Assembly: GCF_001424665.1 (NCBI RefSeq)
Contig: NZ_LMQS01000001.1
Coordinates: 621,225 to 685,224 of the forward strand
Source: Methylophilus sp. Leaf416
GTDB taxonomy: Bacteria; Pseudomonadota; Gammaproteobacteria; Burkholderiales; Methylophilaceae
Length of the DNA stretch: 64,000 nucleotides
Direction: 5' to 3'
Shown here piece by piece: positions 41,085-50,689 of the stretch. Below the pieces are notes generated by a model. It was not told where the DNA came from. It saw only the letters and a list, made by a program, of their open reading frames with translations, and did no database searches. Positions within the stretch are counted from its first letter, which is position 1. Each line of letters begins with the position of its first letter. Made by a program: the position numbers and the translations under genes.

Positions 41085-43040
41085 CTAAGCCGCCTGCACA
41101 ATCACATCTTCGTGTTGCAGGGTATGTAAGGCTTTGCCATTTAGTTGCTCCAATTCGGCAAGTTGTTGCCTGATGGTCAGTTCGACCTGCTCCAGGTCTG
41201 CAATACGCTCTTCCAATGTATCAGTCGCCTGGTAAATACGTTTAATACTTTCCACGCGGCGTTTCAATTGCACATGATGCTCACGCATCTGGCTTTCCAT
41301 AGGCGCAATCACGGCTTTCAGCCAGCTTTCAGCGTCACGGTTGGCTGCTTCATACTCAAGAATCACATGACTGGCCAATGTTTCAAAAAACTTGCTGGTT
41401 AAGGTGAATTTTTCATGCGCAATCATATTGAATGTCGTATTGAACTGATCGCGATATATGGTTTCAAGCTTATTAAGCGCTTTGAGGTAGCGCGAAGTTG
41501 AAAATGGGGGTGGGCTTTTCTGCAACAGGCCGTGTTCTTTCGAGAATTTTTCGTACATGGCTTCCATCATTTTTTTGATTTCGAGCACATGAATGTCCGC
41601 TTCCATCATGCGGCGCTTCAAGTCACTGAAAAAATCATCCATGGCCTGGCGCATGGTTTTCGTGAATGACGCTTTCATCATATTGTCGCGTGTTTCGCGC
41701 ACTTTGTTTTTGAGTGCCGGCATGCCCAGGTGATGAAACAACTGGTTGGATTGCACCGAAAATACGCTACGTAGCGCTTGATAACGCTGCAAACCAATTT
41801 CAAAATTGACTTTATCCTGCTTCACCTTGCGCATCATTTGCGCAATCACATCTTCGTTTTTGCCTTGCAGGCATCTTAGCTCATCGGTTTGATCGATAAC
41901 ACTTTGCAAGCGCGTTTCCAAAATGCTGCGCGTTTGCAGCATCATATCTTCGAGTTCGCTATGTATGCTTTCACGCACAATTTCCTGCTTGGCAGGAATC
42001 AATTCATCAGAGAGATTTTTTTCCAGCTGTAACAAACGGCTTTTTGCCAGTAACTGATGATCTCCAGTCACTTTTGCCAGCAGGCCTTTCTGAGCAGAGG
42101 TGGGTAAAATCTGCTCACGTGAAAGGCCCAGGAGTTCGGCAGTTGTTTGCAACTGGCGAGACAGTTCGGCTTGAATTTCATCGTCAGTTTTTAGCGGATC
42201 CCATAGGCCATCTATCTTGTTGAGCACCGCCATGCGCCCTTTTTGCTTCCAGCGTGCACCACTGATGTAACGGCGCCAGACTTCCATTTCGGACTTGGTG
42301 ACACCGGTATCGGCACCCAGTATAAACAGTACTGCATGCGCATTTGGCAGCATGCTCATGGTTAATTCCGGCTCGGCACCAATCGCGTTTAACCCTGGCG
42401 TATCCAGAATGACTAAACCTTGTTTGAGCAAAGCGTGCGGAAAATTAATCACCGCATAGCGCCAGCACGGGATTTCCATCAAGCCATCCTGGCCGATAAG
42501 CATTAAGTCATCGGGATGGTCAGGATGGTATAAACCTAATGCTTGCGCTTCTTCACGCGTGACGCGACGGGTGCGGCTGACCTCTTTAAAGGCTTCAACC
42601 ATGCTCTCGCGGGAATGGGCGTCGAATTCAATCACCGACCATGCCTGCGGCATGCGTCTGTATTCACTGATGGATATTTGATTGGCGCCGCTCTCGATCG
42701 GCAATAATGACAGGCTGACTGGCTTGCCCAGGTCATAACGAAGTTCGGTAGGACACATCGTGGTGCGGCCGGCACCGGAAGGTAATAAGCGATGACCATA
42801 ATCTGAAAAGAAAATAGCGTTGATCAGTTCGGACTTGCCACGGGAAAACTCTGCCACAAATGCGACCGTCAGTTTATCTTCCCGCAAACGGTTAAGCTGC
42901 TGCTGAATACGTTCTTCAAGTTGCACATCGCTGAGTTGCTTATCAGCCAACCAGCGCCGATACTCCCCCAATACATCAGCAATCGTCTCACGCCAGCGCG
43001 TATACAAATCAAATTGTTGTGCCAGTCTGTTATTTTCCAT
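41085..43040 (-). CDS. Bacterial dynamin-like GTPase
   Basis: Large GTPase of the dynamin superfamily, 651 residues. G1 is FSRGKSELINAI (GKS at 68-70), the G2 region has RTTMCPTEL, G3 is DTPGLNA and G4 is NKIDGLW. The C-terminal two-thirds is helical with long coiled-coil stretches (for example HVQLKRRVESIKRI and LEERIADLEQVELTIRQQLAELEQL), as in dynamin stalks. No clear transmembrane segment or paddle helix is visible. Bacterial dynamins remodel membranes or protect against envelope damage, but the role in this group is undefined. It is a single gene, convergent with rpoH. Confidence 0.85.
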   Translation of the reverse strand: MENNRLAQQFDLYTRWRETIADVLGEYRRWLADKQLSDVQLEERIQQQLNRLREDKLTVAFVAEFSRGKSELINAIFFSDYGHRLLPSGAGRTTMCPTELRYDLGKPVSLSLLPIESGANQISISEYRRMPQAWSVIEFDAHSRESMVEAFKEVSRTRRVTREEAQALGLYHPDHPDDLMLIGQDGLMEIPCWRYAVINFPHALLKQGLVILDTPGLNAIGAEPELTMSMLPNAHAVLFILGADTGVTKSEMEVWRRYISGARWKQKGRMAVLNKIDGLWDPLKTDDEIQAELSRQLQTTAELLGLSREQILPTSAQKGLLAKVTGDHQLLAKSRLLQLEKNLSDELIPAKQEIVRESIHSELEDMMLQTRSILETRLQSVIDQTDELRCLQGKNEDVIAQMMRKVKQDKVNFEIGLQRYQALRSVFSVQSNQLFHHLGMPALKNKVRETRDNMMKASFTKTMRQAMDDFFSDLKRRMMEADIHVLEIKKMMEAMYEKFSKEHGLLQKSPPPFSTSRYLKALNKLETIYRDQFNTTFNMIAHEKFTLTSKFFETLASHVILEYEAANRDAESWLKAVIAPMESQMREHHVQLKRRVESIKRIYQATDTLEERIADLEQVELTIRQQLAELEQLNGKALHTLQHEDVIVQAA

Positions 43041-43275
43041 AGGACCTGCTTATATAGTTATCCGGTAACCTACTTAGGATTGCCTGTTTTTTCATTAATC
43101 TATCATGATTTCGTAAAAGTTCAAATAAATCATGAAGGTATAGCCATTAATTCATAAATAAAATGAATTATCAACCATAAGATTAGACATATACGCACTT
43201 ATGCGTAGGTGGTTGTCATCTGCTATCATTCACATAAGCTATATAACGGTCCAAAGTACGACATTCTTCAATGCC

Positions 43276-43653
43276 ATGAGCGGTCTTCAAGCAGAAACTC
43301 CAACCCCTACCCTGATCCAGTTACATCAGGGATCGCGCTTGCTGGAAATTCATTTCGATAACCATACCGAATGTATGCTCTCATGCGAGTTTTTGCGGGT
43401 GTATTCGCCTTCGGCAGAAGTGCGCGGTCATGGTGCCGGGCAGGAAGTCCTGCAAACAGGTAAAGAACTTGTGAACATCAGCGGAATCGAACCGGTGGGC
43501 CGATATGCTATTAAACTGATTTTTGATGATGGTCATGATACCGGCCTGTATTCATGGGATTATCTGTACTACCTGGCCCAACACTATGAAAGCCTGTGGC
43601 AGGACTACATAACCAAGCTAACCATCGCCGGCCACACCCGTAAGGAAACCTAA
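43276..43653 (+). CDS. DUF971 protein beside ubiquinone genes
   Basis: Cytoplasmic 125-residue protein of the DUF971 family (related to the N-terminal domain of gamma-butyrobetaine hydroxylase). [47 protein letters not shown] and [18 protein letters not shown] are the conserved blocks. The start at 43276 (MSGLQAE) matches family practice; the longer frame has no ribosome site, nor does this ATG have a strong one. ubiE starts one base after its stop. The position next to ubiE is conserved in Betaproteobacteria, as I recall. The exact role is unknown, possibly Fe-S or quinone related. Confidence 0.85.
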   Translation: MSGLQAETPTPTLIQLHQGSRLLEIHFDNHTECMLSCEFLRVYSPSAEVRGHGAGQEVLQTGKELVNISGIEPVGRYAIKLIFDDGHDTGLYSWDYLYYLAQHYESLWQDYITKLTIAGHTRKET

Positions 43654-43654
43654 T

Positions 43655-44422
43655 ATGCAAGACAACACTGAGCAGGATAAAACGACCCACTTTGGCTTTG
43701 AAACGGTCGCCGAGCACGACAAGCAAAAGAAAGTCGGCGAGGTTTTCCATTCTGTGGCGCAAAAATACAACATCATGAATGATGTGATGTCGGCCGGATT
43801 GCACCGCTTATGGAAGCGCTTTGCAGTGGATGTCAGCGGCGTTGGCCAGGGTGACAAGGTGCTGGATATTGCTGGTGGCAGTGGTGACTTATCCAGCCTG
43901 TTTGCCAAAAAAGTAGGTACCCAAGCAGCACATAACCCCGGTCAGGTAATTTTGACCGATATTAATGCCTCCATGCTGAGTGTGGGCCGTGACCGCATGA
44001 TAGATGCAGGGTTGAATATTCCGGCTGCCCAATGCAATGCCGAAATACTGCCATTTGCAGATGAAACATTTAACTGTGTGATCGTGGCATTCGGCTTGCG
44101 CAATATGACACATAAAGATAATGCGCTGAGTGAAATGCATCGTGTACTGAAACCGGGTGGCCGCCTGCTGGTACTTGAGTTCTCCAAAGTATGGCAACCA
44201 CTTGAAAAATTATACGATACCTATTCTTTCAAACTGCTGCCCAAACTTGGTAAATGGATTGCCAATGATGAACCCAGTTACCGTTACCTGGCTGAAAGCA
44301 TCCGCATGCATCCGGACCAGGAGACACTGAAACAGATGATGCATGACGCCGGTTTTGCCAAAGTGGATTATTACAACCTGACAGCGGGCGTTGTTGCCTT
44401 GCACAAAGGCATTAAACTTTAA
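43655..44422 (+). CDS. ubiE: Ubiquinone/menaquinone methyltransferase UbiE
   Basis: SAM-dependent C-methyltransferase of ubiquinone biosynthesis (demethylating position C-2 intermediates), 255 residues. SAM-binding motif [39 protein letters not shown] and LEFSK are the UbiE signatures. [21 protein letters not shown] and [15 protein letters not shown] complete the C-terminus. The start is one base after the DUF971 stop, and ubiJ follows four bases later. Confidence 0.96.
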   Translation: MQDNTEQDKTTHFGFETVAEHDKQKKVGEVFHSVAQKYNIMNDVMSAGLHRLWKRFAVDVSGVGQGDKVLDIAGGSGDLSSLFAKKVGTQAAHNPGQVILTDINASMLSVGRDRMIDAGLNIPAAQCNAEILPFADETFNCVIVAFGLRNMTHKDNALSEMHRVLKPGGRLLVLEFSKVWQPLEKLYDTYSFKLLPKLGKWIANDEPSYRYLAESIRMHPDQETLKQMMHDAGFAKVDYYNLTAGVVALHKGIKL

Positions 44423-44426
44423 TTCT

Positions 44427-45020
44427 ATGTTTAAACCATTGATTCAATTTGTGCTGCAACACCTGATGCAGCAAAACAGCTGGACTGCACCCCTGCTTCA
44501 GCCATATGCCAACCAGACCATCTGCATGGATTTCAAGGTGGCCCGGGTCGCCCTTACCATCCTGCAAAATGGTGAACTGGCCGTCGCTGCCGACTCCGCG
44601 ACGGCGGACGCCACGATTCATTTACCCCCTAGCCTGGCCATGCGTTTGTTACGCAAAGACCCGCTCGCCTCCAGCCTGATTAAAATTGATGGTGATGTCG
44701 CTTTGGGTATTGAAATCGGCAAAATATTCTCTGCTATCCGTTGGGATGTAGAAGAGGACTTGAGCAAAATTGTCGGTGACGTCGCCGCCTACCAGGTAGT
44801 GCAACTGGGCCAGGAAAAATTCAAACAACTGCAAGCCAATGCCAAAAATCTCGGGGAAATGCTGGTGGAATACTGGCAGGAAGAGCAACCCTTGATTGCC
44901 AAGAAATCCAGTATTGAACGCTTCAACCAGTCAGTAGACCAGCTGCGCGAAGATACTGACCGTCTGCAATCGCGCGTCGACAGATTGCTGGCGGCCGCGC
45001 CCTCGACAGAAAGCCGATAA
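44427..45020 (+). CDS. ubiJ: Ubiquinone biosynthesis accessory factor UbiJ (SCP2 domain)
   Basis: Lipid-binding accessory protein of the ubiquinone complex, 197 residues from ATG at 44427 (MFKPLIQFVLQHLM). An SCP2 sterol-carrier-like domain occupies about residues 15-110 (ADATIHLPPSLAMRLL, SLIKIDGDVALGIEIGKIF). A C-terminal coiled coil (SIERFNQSVDQLREDTDRLQSRVDRLL) is the arrangement known for UbiJ. Spacing to ubiE and ubiB is four and two bases. The open frame extends 36 bases earlier, but that overlaps ubiE and lacks a ribosome site. Confidence 0.9.
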   Translation: MFKPLIQFVLQHLMQQNSWTAPLLQPYANQTICMDFKVARVALTILQNGELAVAADSATADATIHLPPSLAMRLLRKDPLASSLIKIDGDVALGIEIGKIFSAIRWDVEEDLSKIVGDVAAYQVVQLGQEKFKQLQANAKNLGEMLVEYWQEEQPLIAKKSSIERFNQSVDQLREDTDRLQSRVDRLLAAAPSTESR

Positions 45021-45022
45021 AC

Positions 45023-46570
45023 ATGCACTGGTTTCGCCTCTTCCATATTATCGGCATTTTTATCTGGTATCGACTGGACATCTTTTTTGTACGCGAAGAG
45101 AAATCCAATACATTACCGCGCCTGCTAAACCTGCTGTTCTTCTGGCGCCAGGCACCCCATCAGCGCGCGATCAGGTTACGGCTGGCACTGGAAAGACTAG
45201 GGCCGATTTTTGTTAAGTTCGGCCAGATGCTGTCTACCCGCCGCGACCTGTTACCGCCTGATGTGGCCGATGAACTGACAAAACTGCAAGACCGGGTACC
45301 ACCATTTGCATTCAGCATGGTAGAAACCATCCTGATGGATGCTTTTAATGCACCACTTCAGAGTACTTATGCCGATTTCGACCCGGTGCCGGTCGCCAGC
45401 GCCTCTGTCGCGCAAGTGCATTTCGCCACCCTGCACAGTGGTGAACAGGTAGCAGTTAAAGTATTGCGCCCAGGTATTGCTGCGATTATCCATCGTGATA
45501 TTGCGCTATTACGCACGCTGGCATGGTGGGTCAAAAAACTGTCAAATGAAGGCCGCCGCCTGAAGCCGGATGAAATGGTGGATGAATTTGCCCGCCATAC
45601 AGAGCATGAACTAGACCTGACGCTTGAAGCTGCGCAATGCTCACAGCTGGGCCGCAACTTCAGTGACAAGCGCCTGCTAGTACCCGTTGTTTACTGGGAC
45701 TATTCGCGCAAACAAGTCATGACCATGCAGCGCATGTTTGGCACACCTGTGCGTGATACCTACACATTAAAAGAAGCAGGAATCAACCTTACCCAACTCG
45801 CACACGAAGGTGTTGAAATATTCTTCACCCAGGTGTTTCGTGATGGCTTCTTCCACGCGGATATGCACCCCGGTAATATCCAGGTTGTGACCGAAGGCCC
45901 GGATAAGGGAAAATTTATTGCCCTGGATTTCGGGATTATGGGCAGCTTGTCCCCGACAGACCAATATTACCTGGCGCGGAATTTTCTGGCATTTTTCAAC
46001 CGTGATTACCGCGATGTCGCGGTAGCGCATATTGAATCTGGCTGGGTGCCAGCGGATACCAACGTTGAAGCGCTGGAAACGGCGATCCGTGCCATCTGTG
46101 AACCGATTTTTGAGAAACCGCTTAAGGATATTTCGTTTGGCCGTACCCTGCTCAGCCTGTTTCAGATGTCACGCCGTTTTGGCGTCAACATTCAACCGCA
46201 GCTGATCATGCTGCAAAAAACCCTGCTCAATATTGAAGGCATGGGGCGTGAACTCGATCCCAACATCGACTTATGGCATAGCGCCAAACCATTCCTCAAA
46301 CGCTGGATGAGCGAGCAGATAGGCTGGCGCAGGTTAATCAAATCCGCCAAGCATGAATTACCTTATATGCTGGCACACGCGGCTGAAATCCCAAGGTTAT
46401 TCGAGCAATATTTACGTAACCAGAGTGAGTTTGCCAAACAGCAAAGCCATATTGATGCCATGCTGGCAACGCAACACAAACAAGCGATCTGGCAGAAATG
46501 GTTTATCAGCGCCATTGGCGTACTGGTATTGTTACAACTCGCCAGTTTGTTCTTGTTATTCACAAATTAA
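45023..46570 (+). CDS. ubiB: Atypical kinase UbiB
   Basis: Membrane-anchored ADCK-family atypical kinase/ATPase needed for ubiquinone biosynthesis, 515 residues. The KxGQ motif is FVKFGQMLSTRRDLLPPDVADEL, the Ala-rich loop is VASASVAQVHFA, the invariant lysine is VAVKVLRPG, the catalytic loop is HADMHPGNIQV and the metal-binding DFG is ALDFGIMG. Two hydrophobic segments lie at the C-terminus (WFISAIGVLVLLQLASLFLLF), although one may be short. It is last in the ubiE-ubiJ-ubiB operon, with a terminator after it. Confidence 0.96.
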   Translation: MHWFRLFHIIGIFIWYRLDIFFVREEKSNTLPRLLNLLFFWRQAPHQRAIRLRLALERLGPIFVKFGQMLSTRRDLLPPDVADELTKLQDRVPPFAFSMVETILMDAFNAPLQSTYADFDPVPVASASVAQVHFATLHSGEQVAVKVLRPGIAAIIHRDIALLRTLAWWVKKLSNEGRRLKPDEMVDEFARHTEHELDLTLEAAQCSQLGRNFSDKRLLVPVVYWDYSRKQVMTMQRMFGTPVRDTYTLKEAGINLTQLAHEGVEIFFTQVFRDGFFHADMHPGNIQVVTEGPDKGKFIALDFGIMGSLSPTDQYYLARNFLAFFNRDYRDVAVAHIESGWVPADTNVEALETAIRAICEPIFEKPLKDISFGRTLLSLFQMSRRFGVNIQPQLIMLQKTLLNIEGMGRELDPNIDLWHSAKPFLKRWMSEQIGWRRLIKSAKHELPYMLAHAAEIPRLFEQYLRNQSEFAKQQSHIDAMLATQHKQAIWQKWFISAIGVLVLLQLASLFLLFTN

Positions 46571-46592
46571 GTTGCAACACGCACGCACAAGT

Positions 46593-46620
46593 AAAAAAGC
46601 CTGGGTTTCAGGCTTTTTTA
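46593..46620 (+). terminator. Terminator of the ubi operon
   Basis: AAAAAAGCCTG-ggttt-CAGGCTTTTTT, an A/T-flanked strong stem 23 bp after the ubiB stop. Confidence 0.9.
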
Positions 46621-46705
46621 CTTTTCCAGACAAAACAAACCCTATCCTTAAACAGGTTTTGTTTTAAAATCTGCCTTTTGCAACGGCCTTAAAAGGATAG
46701 AGATA

Positions 46706-48175
46706 GTGCTGCTCTGGTTTGTAATAGCGTATTTGCTGGTCTCCATTGCAATTGGCCTGTTTGCAGCCAGAAATGTTCACAGCACCAAGGACTATGCGGT
46801 CGCTGGCCGCCATTTACCGCTACCCGTCGTCATGGCGACGGTATTTGCCACCTGGTTTGGCGCCGAAGCTGTGTTTGGCGTTTCCGCGACTTTCGTACGC
46901 GAGGGCCTGACCGGCGTTGCGGCTGACCCGTTTGGCTCCAGTATGTGCCTGATCATTGCCGGTATCTTCTTTTCCAGCCGCCTGTATAAACTCAATATCC
47001 TGACCCTTGGCGACTTTTATCGCATGCGTTATAACCGCACGGTAGAAATCCTCACCACTATTGCCATCGTCGTCTCCTACATGGGCTGGGTCGCGGCACA
47101 AATCAAAGCACTGGGACTGATTTTCAACCTGATCAGCGATGGCCATATTCCGGAACAGACCGGCATGATTCTAGGCACCGCGATTGTCCTCACTTACACG
47201 ACATTAGGCGGCATGCTATCTGTCGCTATCCTCGATTTTGTGCAGATGATTGTAGTGATAGGCGGGCTGCTTTATATCGCCAGCATTGTTTCCGGCCAGA
47301 CGGGTGGCGTGGGTCCGGTGATAGAGCATGCACGCAATGCCGGAAAACTGCATTTTTTCCCGCAATCCACCAACTGGAGCGTCTGGCTGACTTTCCTGGG
47401 CGGCTGGCTCACCATGATGCTGGGCTCGATTCCACAGCAAGATGTTTTCCAGCGTATCACCTCGGCAAAAACGGCCAATATTGCGCTATGGGGTTCTTTA
47501 CTGGGTGCCAGCATTTATTTCTGCTTCACTTTCGTGCCCATGTTCATTGCTTACGCGGCAACGTTGATAGACCCTGCCACCTTTGGTGCGCTAGTTGAAT
47601 CGGACTCTCAGCGTGTGTTGCCTACCTTGGTGCTAACGCATACGCCGTTACTGGCCCAGGCAATTTTCTTTGGCGCAGTGCTGTCGGCCATCATGAGTTG
47701 CTCTTCTGCGACCTTGCTGGCGCCTTCTGTCACTTTTGCCGAAAATGTCATTAAAGGATTTGTCCCCACCATGACCGACCATGCATTCCTGCGCGTCATG
47801 CGCCTGTGCCTGGTCGGCTTTGCCGGTATGGTGCTGTTTTATGCGCTGAATTCCGAGCTCTCTATTTTCGGCATGGTAGAAAGTGCTTATAAAATCACCT
47901 TGGCTGGCGCATTTGTGCCACTCTTTTTTGGGGCATTCTGGAAACGTGCCAGCAGCCAGGGTGCGCTCGCTGCGATTATTTTTGGTATCGGCAGCTGGAT
48001 ACTGGTAGAAGTCATGATTGGTGACGAAAGCGTGATTCCGGCACAATTACTGGGATTGGTCATCAGCGCGATAGCGATGGTGGCAGGCTCACTGCTACCA
48101 CAAAAATTTGGCGGCTCACCGCAACCGCCGCATGGTTATCTGCACGAACATGCTTCGCGCAGGCATACAGAATAA
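46706..48175 (+). CDS. Sodium:solute symporter (SSS family)
   Basis: Inner-membrane secondary transporter of the SSS family, 489 residues with about 13 hydrophobic helices. The N-terminal helix pattern (AARNVHSTKDYAVAGRHLPLPVVMATVFATWFGAEAVFG) is typical. GWLTMMLGSIPQQDVFQRITSAKT is the family signature around helix 6, and AVLSAIMSCSSATLLAPS forms the sodium-site helix 8. The C-terminus is a short His-containing cytoplasmic tail. The start is GTG with AAGGATAG upstream. The substrate could be a carboxylate, amino acid or polyol; nothing nearby decides it. Confidence 0.88.
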   Translation: MLLWFVIAYLLVSIAIGLFAARNVHSTKDYAVAGRHLPLPVVMATVFATWFGAEAVFGVSATFVREGLTGVAADPFGSSMCLIIAGIFFSSRLYKLNILTLGDFYRMRYNRTVEILTTIAIVVSYMGWVAAQIKALGLIFNLISDGHIPEQTGMILGTAIVLTYTTLGGMLSVAILDFVQMIVVIGGLLYIASIVSGQTGGVGPVIEHARNAGKLHFFPQSTNWSVWLTFLGGWLTMMLGSIPQQDVFQRITSAKTANIALWGSLLGASIYFCFTFVPMFIAYAATLIDPATFGALVESDSQRVLPTLVLTHTPLLAQAIFFGAVLSAIMSCSSATLLAPSVTFAENVIKGFVPTMTDHAFLRVMRLCLVGFAGMVLFYALNSELSIFGMVESAYKITLAGAFVPLFFGAFWKRASSQGALAAIIFGIGSWILVEVMIGDESVIPAQLLGLVISAIAMVAGSLLPQKFGGSPQPPHGYLHEHASRRHTE

Positions 48176-48326
48176 ACCTTCGCAGGTAACGCTTGATATA
48201 AAATGATCGGATCCGGAACGGTATTTATGGAACTGCAGTTTATAGCCACGACTGTTCCCGCAAACAAAACAGGCGGGCATTCAGGATAATGCCGGGGCGT
48301 TTCAGCAATTTGTAAGCAAGCATTTT

Positions 48327-49790
48327 ATGGTAGTCAACAAACGGTTTTACATCATCATCCTCAGCGTCATTGTGTTGACAGGTTTTCTGGCGACCAGCCT
48401 GATTGGTTACTTTGTGGCCAAAGACTCGTTGACCGAGCGCCTGCAGCAGGAAATGCTGCCTCTTACCAGCGACAATATCTACTCGGAAATCCAGCGTGAC
48501 TTGTTACAGCCACTGCTGATTTCTTCGCTGATGGCTAATGATGTATTTGTGTTTGACTGGGTAAATGGTGGCGAAAAAGATGCCAGCAAGATGACCAGTT
48601 ACCTGGCCCAGATCCAGAAAAAATATAACACCATCACCGCATTTTTCATCTCCGAAAAATCCAGGCTTTACTATCATCCATCGGGTGTATTAAAGAAAAT
48701 TTCGGAAAAGCATGAAGATGAAAGCTGGTATTTTGAGGCAAAAAATTCACGAAATCCTTATGTCATCAATATTGATCGCGACACCGCAGACGTACGTCGC
48801 TTAAGCATTTTTGTGAATTACCGGATTGAGGACAAATCAGGCAATTTTATCGGCATCATCGGTGTTGGCCTGGCCTTACAATCGGTGGTTGAACTGATAG
48901 AAAACTATCAAAAACGCTATGGCCGCGAGATTTACTTCGTTAACCGCCAGGGCGAAATCATGTTGCGAAGCAGCCAGTATCATGCCGAGCTGCATAACGA
49001 AAATAAAGCGGCATTGAGCAAGGCATTTGTCAAAATCCTGACTTCTCCAAGCGCGTCATCTTCATTTAAAACCAATAATGGCAGTACGCTTTACCTCAAC
49101 AGCAGGCTGGTGCCCGAGTTTGACTGGCATTTGATTGTCGAGCAGGTCAACGATCCGAGCTCTGACCGCATTGAAACTGCCTTTATTATTAATATGGCAG
49201 TAGCGCTGGTTATTAGCGTGATTGTATTGTTACTCGCACATGTGGCGGTGCGTGGTTACCATGAAAGACTGGAGTCAATGGCGACACAAGATAAGCTAAC
49301 CGGTGCCACCAGCCGCCAGGTATTTGAGTTTTACTTTGGTCAGGCTGTTGCGCGCTGCAAACGGCGTGACGAATCACTGTCATTAGTTTTGCTGGATATC
49401 GACCTGTTCAAGCTGATTAACGATAACTATGGCCACCAGGCTGGCGATTTGGTACTGACCCGAATTGCCCAGCTGATTAAATCCCACGTGCGTGAAGAAG
49501 ATATTGTTTGCCGCTGGGGCGGTGAAGAATTCCTGCTCTTACTGACGAGCTGCGATCTTGAGCGCGCGCGGGGAATTACCGAAATCATCCGGTCAGCAGT
49601 CGCTGGTTTGGAATTTCACTTCAACAACCAGATTGTCAGGGTGACGATTAGTGCCGGGCTGGCAGAAATGCAGCAAAGTGAAGCGTTCGCCCAAGTGGTT
49701 GAACGTGCTGACCATCACCTTTATGAAGCCAAACATGCCGGACGCAACTGCATTAAACCTGATAGCGATACGGATAACGAGACGGCTTGA
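48327..49790 (+). CDS. Membrane diguanylate cyclase with periplasmic dCACHE sensor
   Basis: Makes cyclic di-GMP from two GTP, 487 residues. The first membrane helix is about 7-29 (FYIIILSVIVLTGFLATSLIG). The periplasmic sensor (about 35-280) has the dCACHE pattern, with YYHPSGVLKKISEKHEDESWYFEAK. The second helix is at about 285-308. The GGDEF domain starts at MATQDKLTGATSRQVFEFY. The active-site motif is GGEEF, fully active in the family. REED five residues before it (REEDIVCRWGGEEF) is an intact inhibitory I-site, so product feedback is expected. It is followed 41 bp later by convergent mutM. Confidence 0.93.
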   Translation: MVVNKRFYIIILSVIVLTGFLATSLIGYFVAKDSLTERLQQEMLPLTSDNIYSEIQRDLLQPLLISSLMANDVFVFDWVNGGEKDASKMTSYLAQIQKKYNTITAFFISEKSRLYYHPSGVLKKISEKHEDESWYFEAKNSRNPYVINIDRDTADVRRLSIFVNYRIEDKSGNFIGIIGVGLALQSVVELIENYQKRYGREIYFVNRQGEIMLRSSQYHAELHNENKAALSKAFVKILTSPSASSSFKTNNGSTLYLNSRLVPEFDWHLIVEQVNDPSSDRIETAFIINMAVALVISVIVLLLAHVAVRGYHERLESMATQDKLTGATSRQVFEFYFGQAVARCKRRDESLSLVLLDIDLFKLINDNYGHQAGDLVLTRIAQLIKSHVREEDIVCRWGGEEFLLLLTSCDLERARGITEIIRSAVAGLEFHFNNQIVRVTISAGLAEMQQSEAFAQVVERADHHLYEAKHAGRNCIKPDSDTDNETA

Positions 49791-49831
49791 TAAGGCTGGC
49801 TTGATGAAGCGTTATTTGAAAATCTGGCAGT

Positions 49832-50686
49832 TTACACAAGTGCACGCGGCTGGCATGTCGCGCAATAAAAAGTAGAGCGCTGGCCCAGGCGTATATTAGC
49901 AATCAATTGACCACACACACGGCAAGGCTGTCCTGTACGGCCGTAGACATAGTAGGTCTGCTGAAAATAACCAGGGTTGCCATCTGCGCCAAAAAAGTCC
50001 CTCAAACTACTCCCACCAGCTTCCAGCGCCGCAAGCAATGTTGCCTTGATCTCTGCTACCAGCAACTGGCATTGTGCTAGCGTCAGACTTCTGGATGGTG
50101 TCTCCGGATGAATACGCGCCCGGAACAAAGACTCACTGGCATAGATATTCCCGACGCCGACAACAATATGCGCATCCATAATCGTTGGTTTGATTGCCGC
50201 ATTACGTGAGCGTAATTGCTGGAACAAATACTCGCCATCAAACGCGGCATCCAGAGGTTCCGGCCCAAGGCTACTTAGTAATGGATGCTCAGATGGTTCT
50301 TTATCTAGCCACAAGACGGCACCAAAACGTCTTGGGTCACGCAAGCGGATTACTCGCCCATCTTCAAAGGCAATATCGACGTGGTCATGTTTCTCATGCG
50401 GAAAGTAGCGCTCCAGCAAACATAGCCTGCCCGACATACCCAAATGCAGTAACAATACGCCTTGGGAGACCGGCTCCCCAGCATCGCTAATTTCGCCGAC
50501 TTCCATCAGGATATATTTGGCTCTACGGGTGAGCTGCAATACCCGTTTGCCGTGCAAATACTGTGGTAAATCAGCCGGAATCGGCCATCTCAGGCCATGA
50601 TGGCGGACAGTGACTTCGCTGATGCGCGCACCCTGTACCGGCAACAAACCGAGGCGGGTGACCTCTACCTCAGGTAATTCTGGCAT
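49832..50686 (-). CDS. mutM: Formamidopyrimidine-DNA glycosylase
   Basis: Base-excision repair enzyme removing 8-oxoguanine and FaPy lesions, 284 residues. Catalytic P2-E3 (MPELPEVEVTR), the conserved lysine in RRAKYILME and the H2TH region (VGVGNIYASESLFRARIHP) are present. A C-terminal zinc finger CRVCGQLI...YCATCQ (four Cys) completes the family. The gene starts four bases after the DUF4340 stop, so it is cotranscribed with the Gld-like ABC genes. Confidence 0.96.
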   Translation of the reverse strand: MPELPEVEVTRLGLLPVQGARISEVTVRHHGLRWPIPADLPQYLHGKRVLQLTRRAKYILMEVGEISDAGEPVSQGVLLLHLGMSGRLCLLERYFPHEKHDHVDIAFEDGRVIRLRDPRRFGAVLWLDKEPSEHPLLSSLGPEPLDAAFDGEYLFQQLRSRNAAIKPTIMDAHIVVGVGNIYASESLFRARIHPETPSRSLTLAQCQLLVAEIKATLLAALEAGGSSLRDFFGADGNPGYFQQTYYVYGRTGQPCRVCGQLIANIRLGQRSTFYCATCQPRALV

Positions 50687-50689
50687 GCG

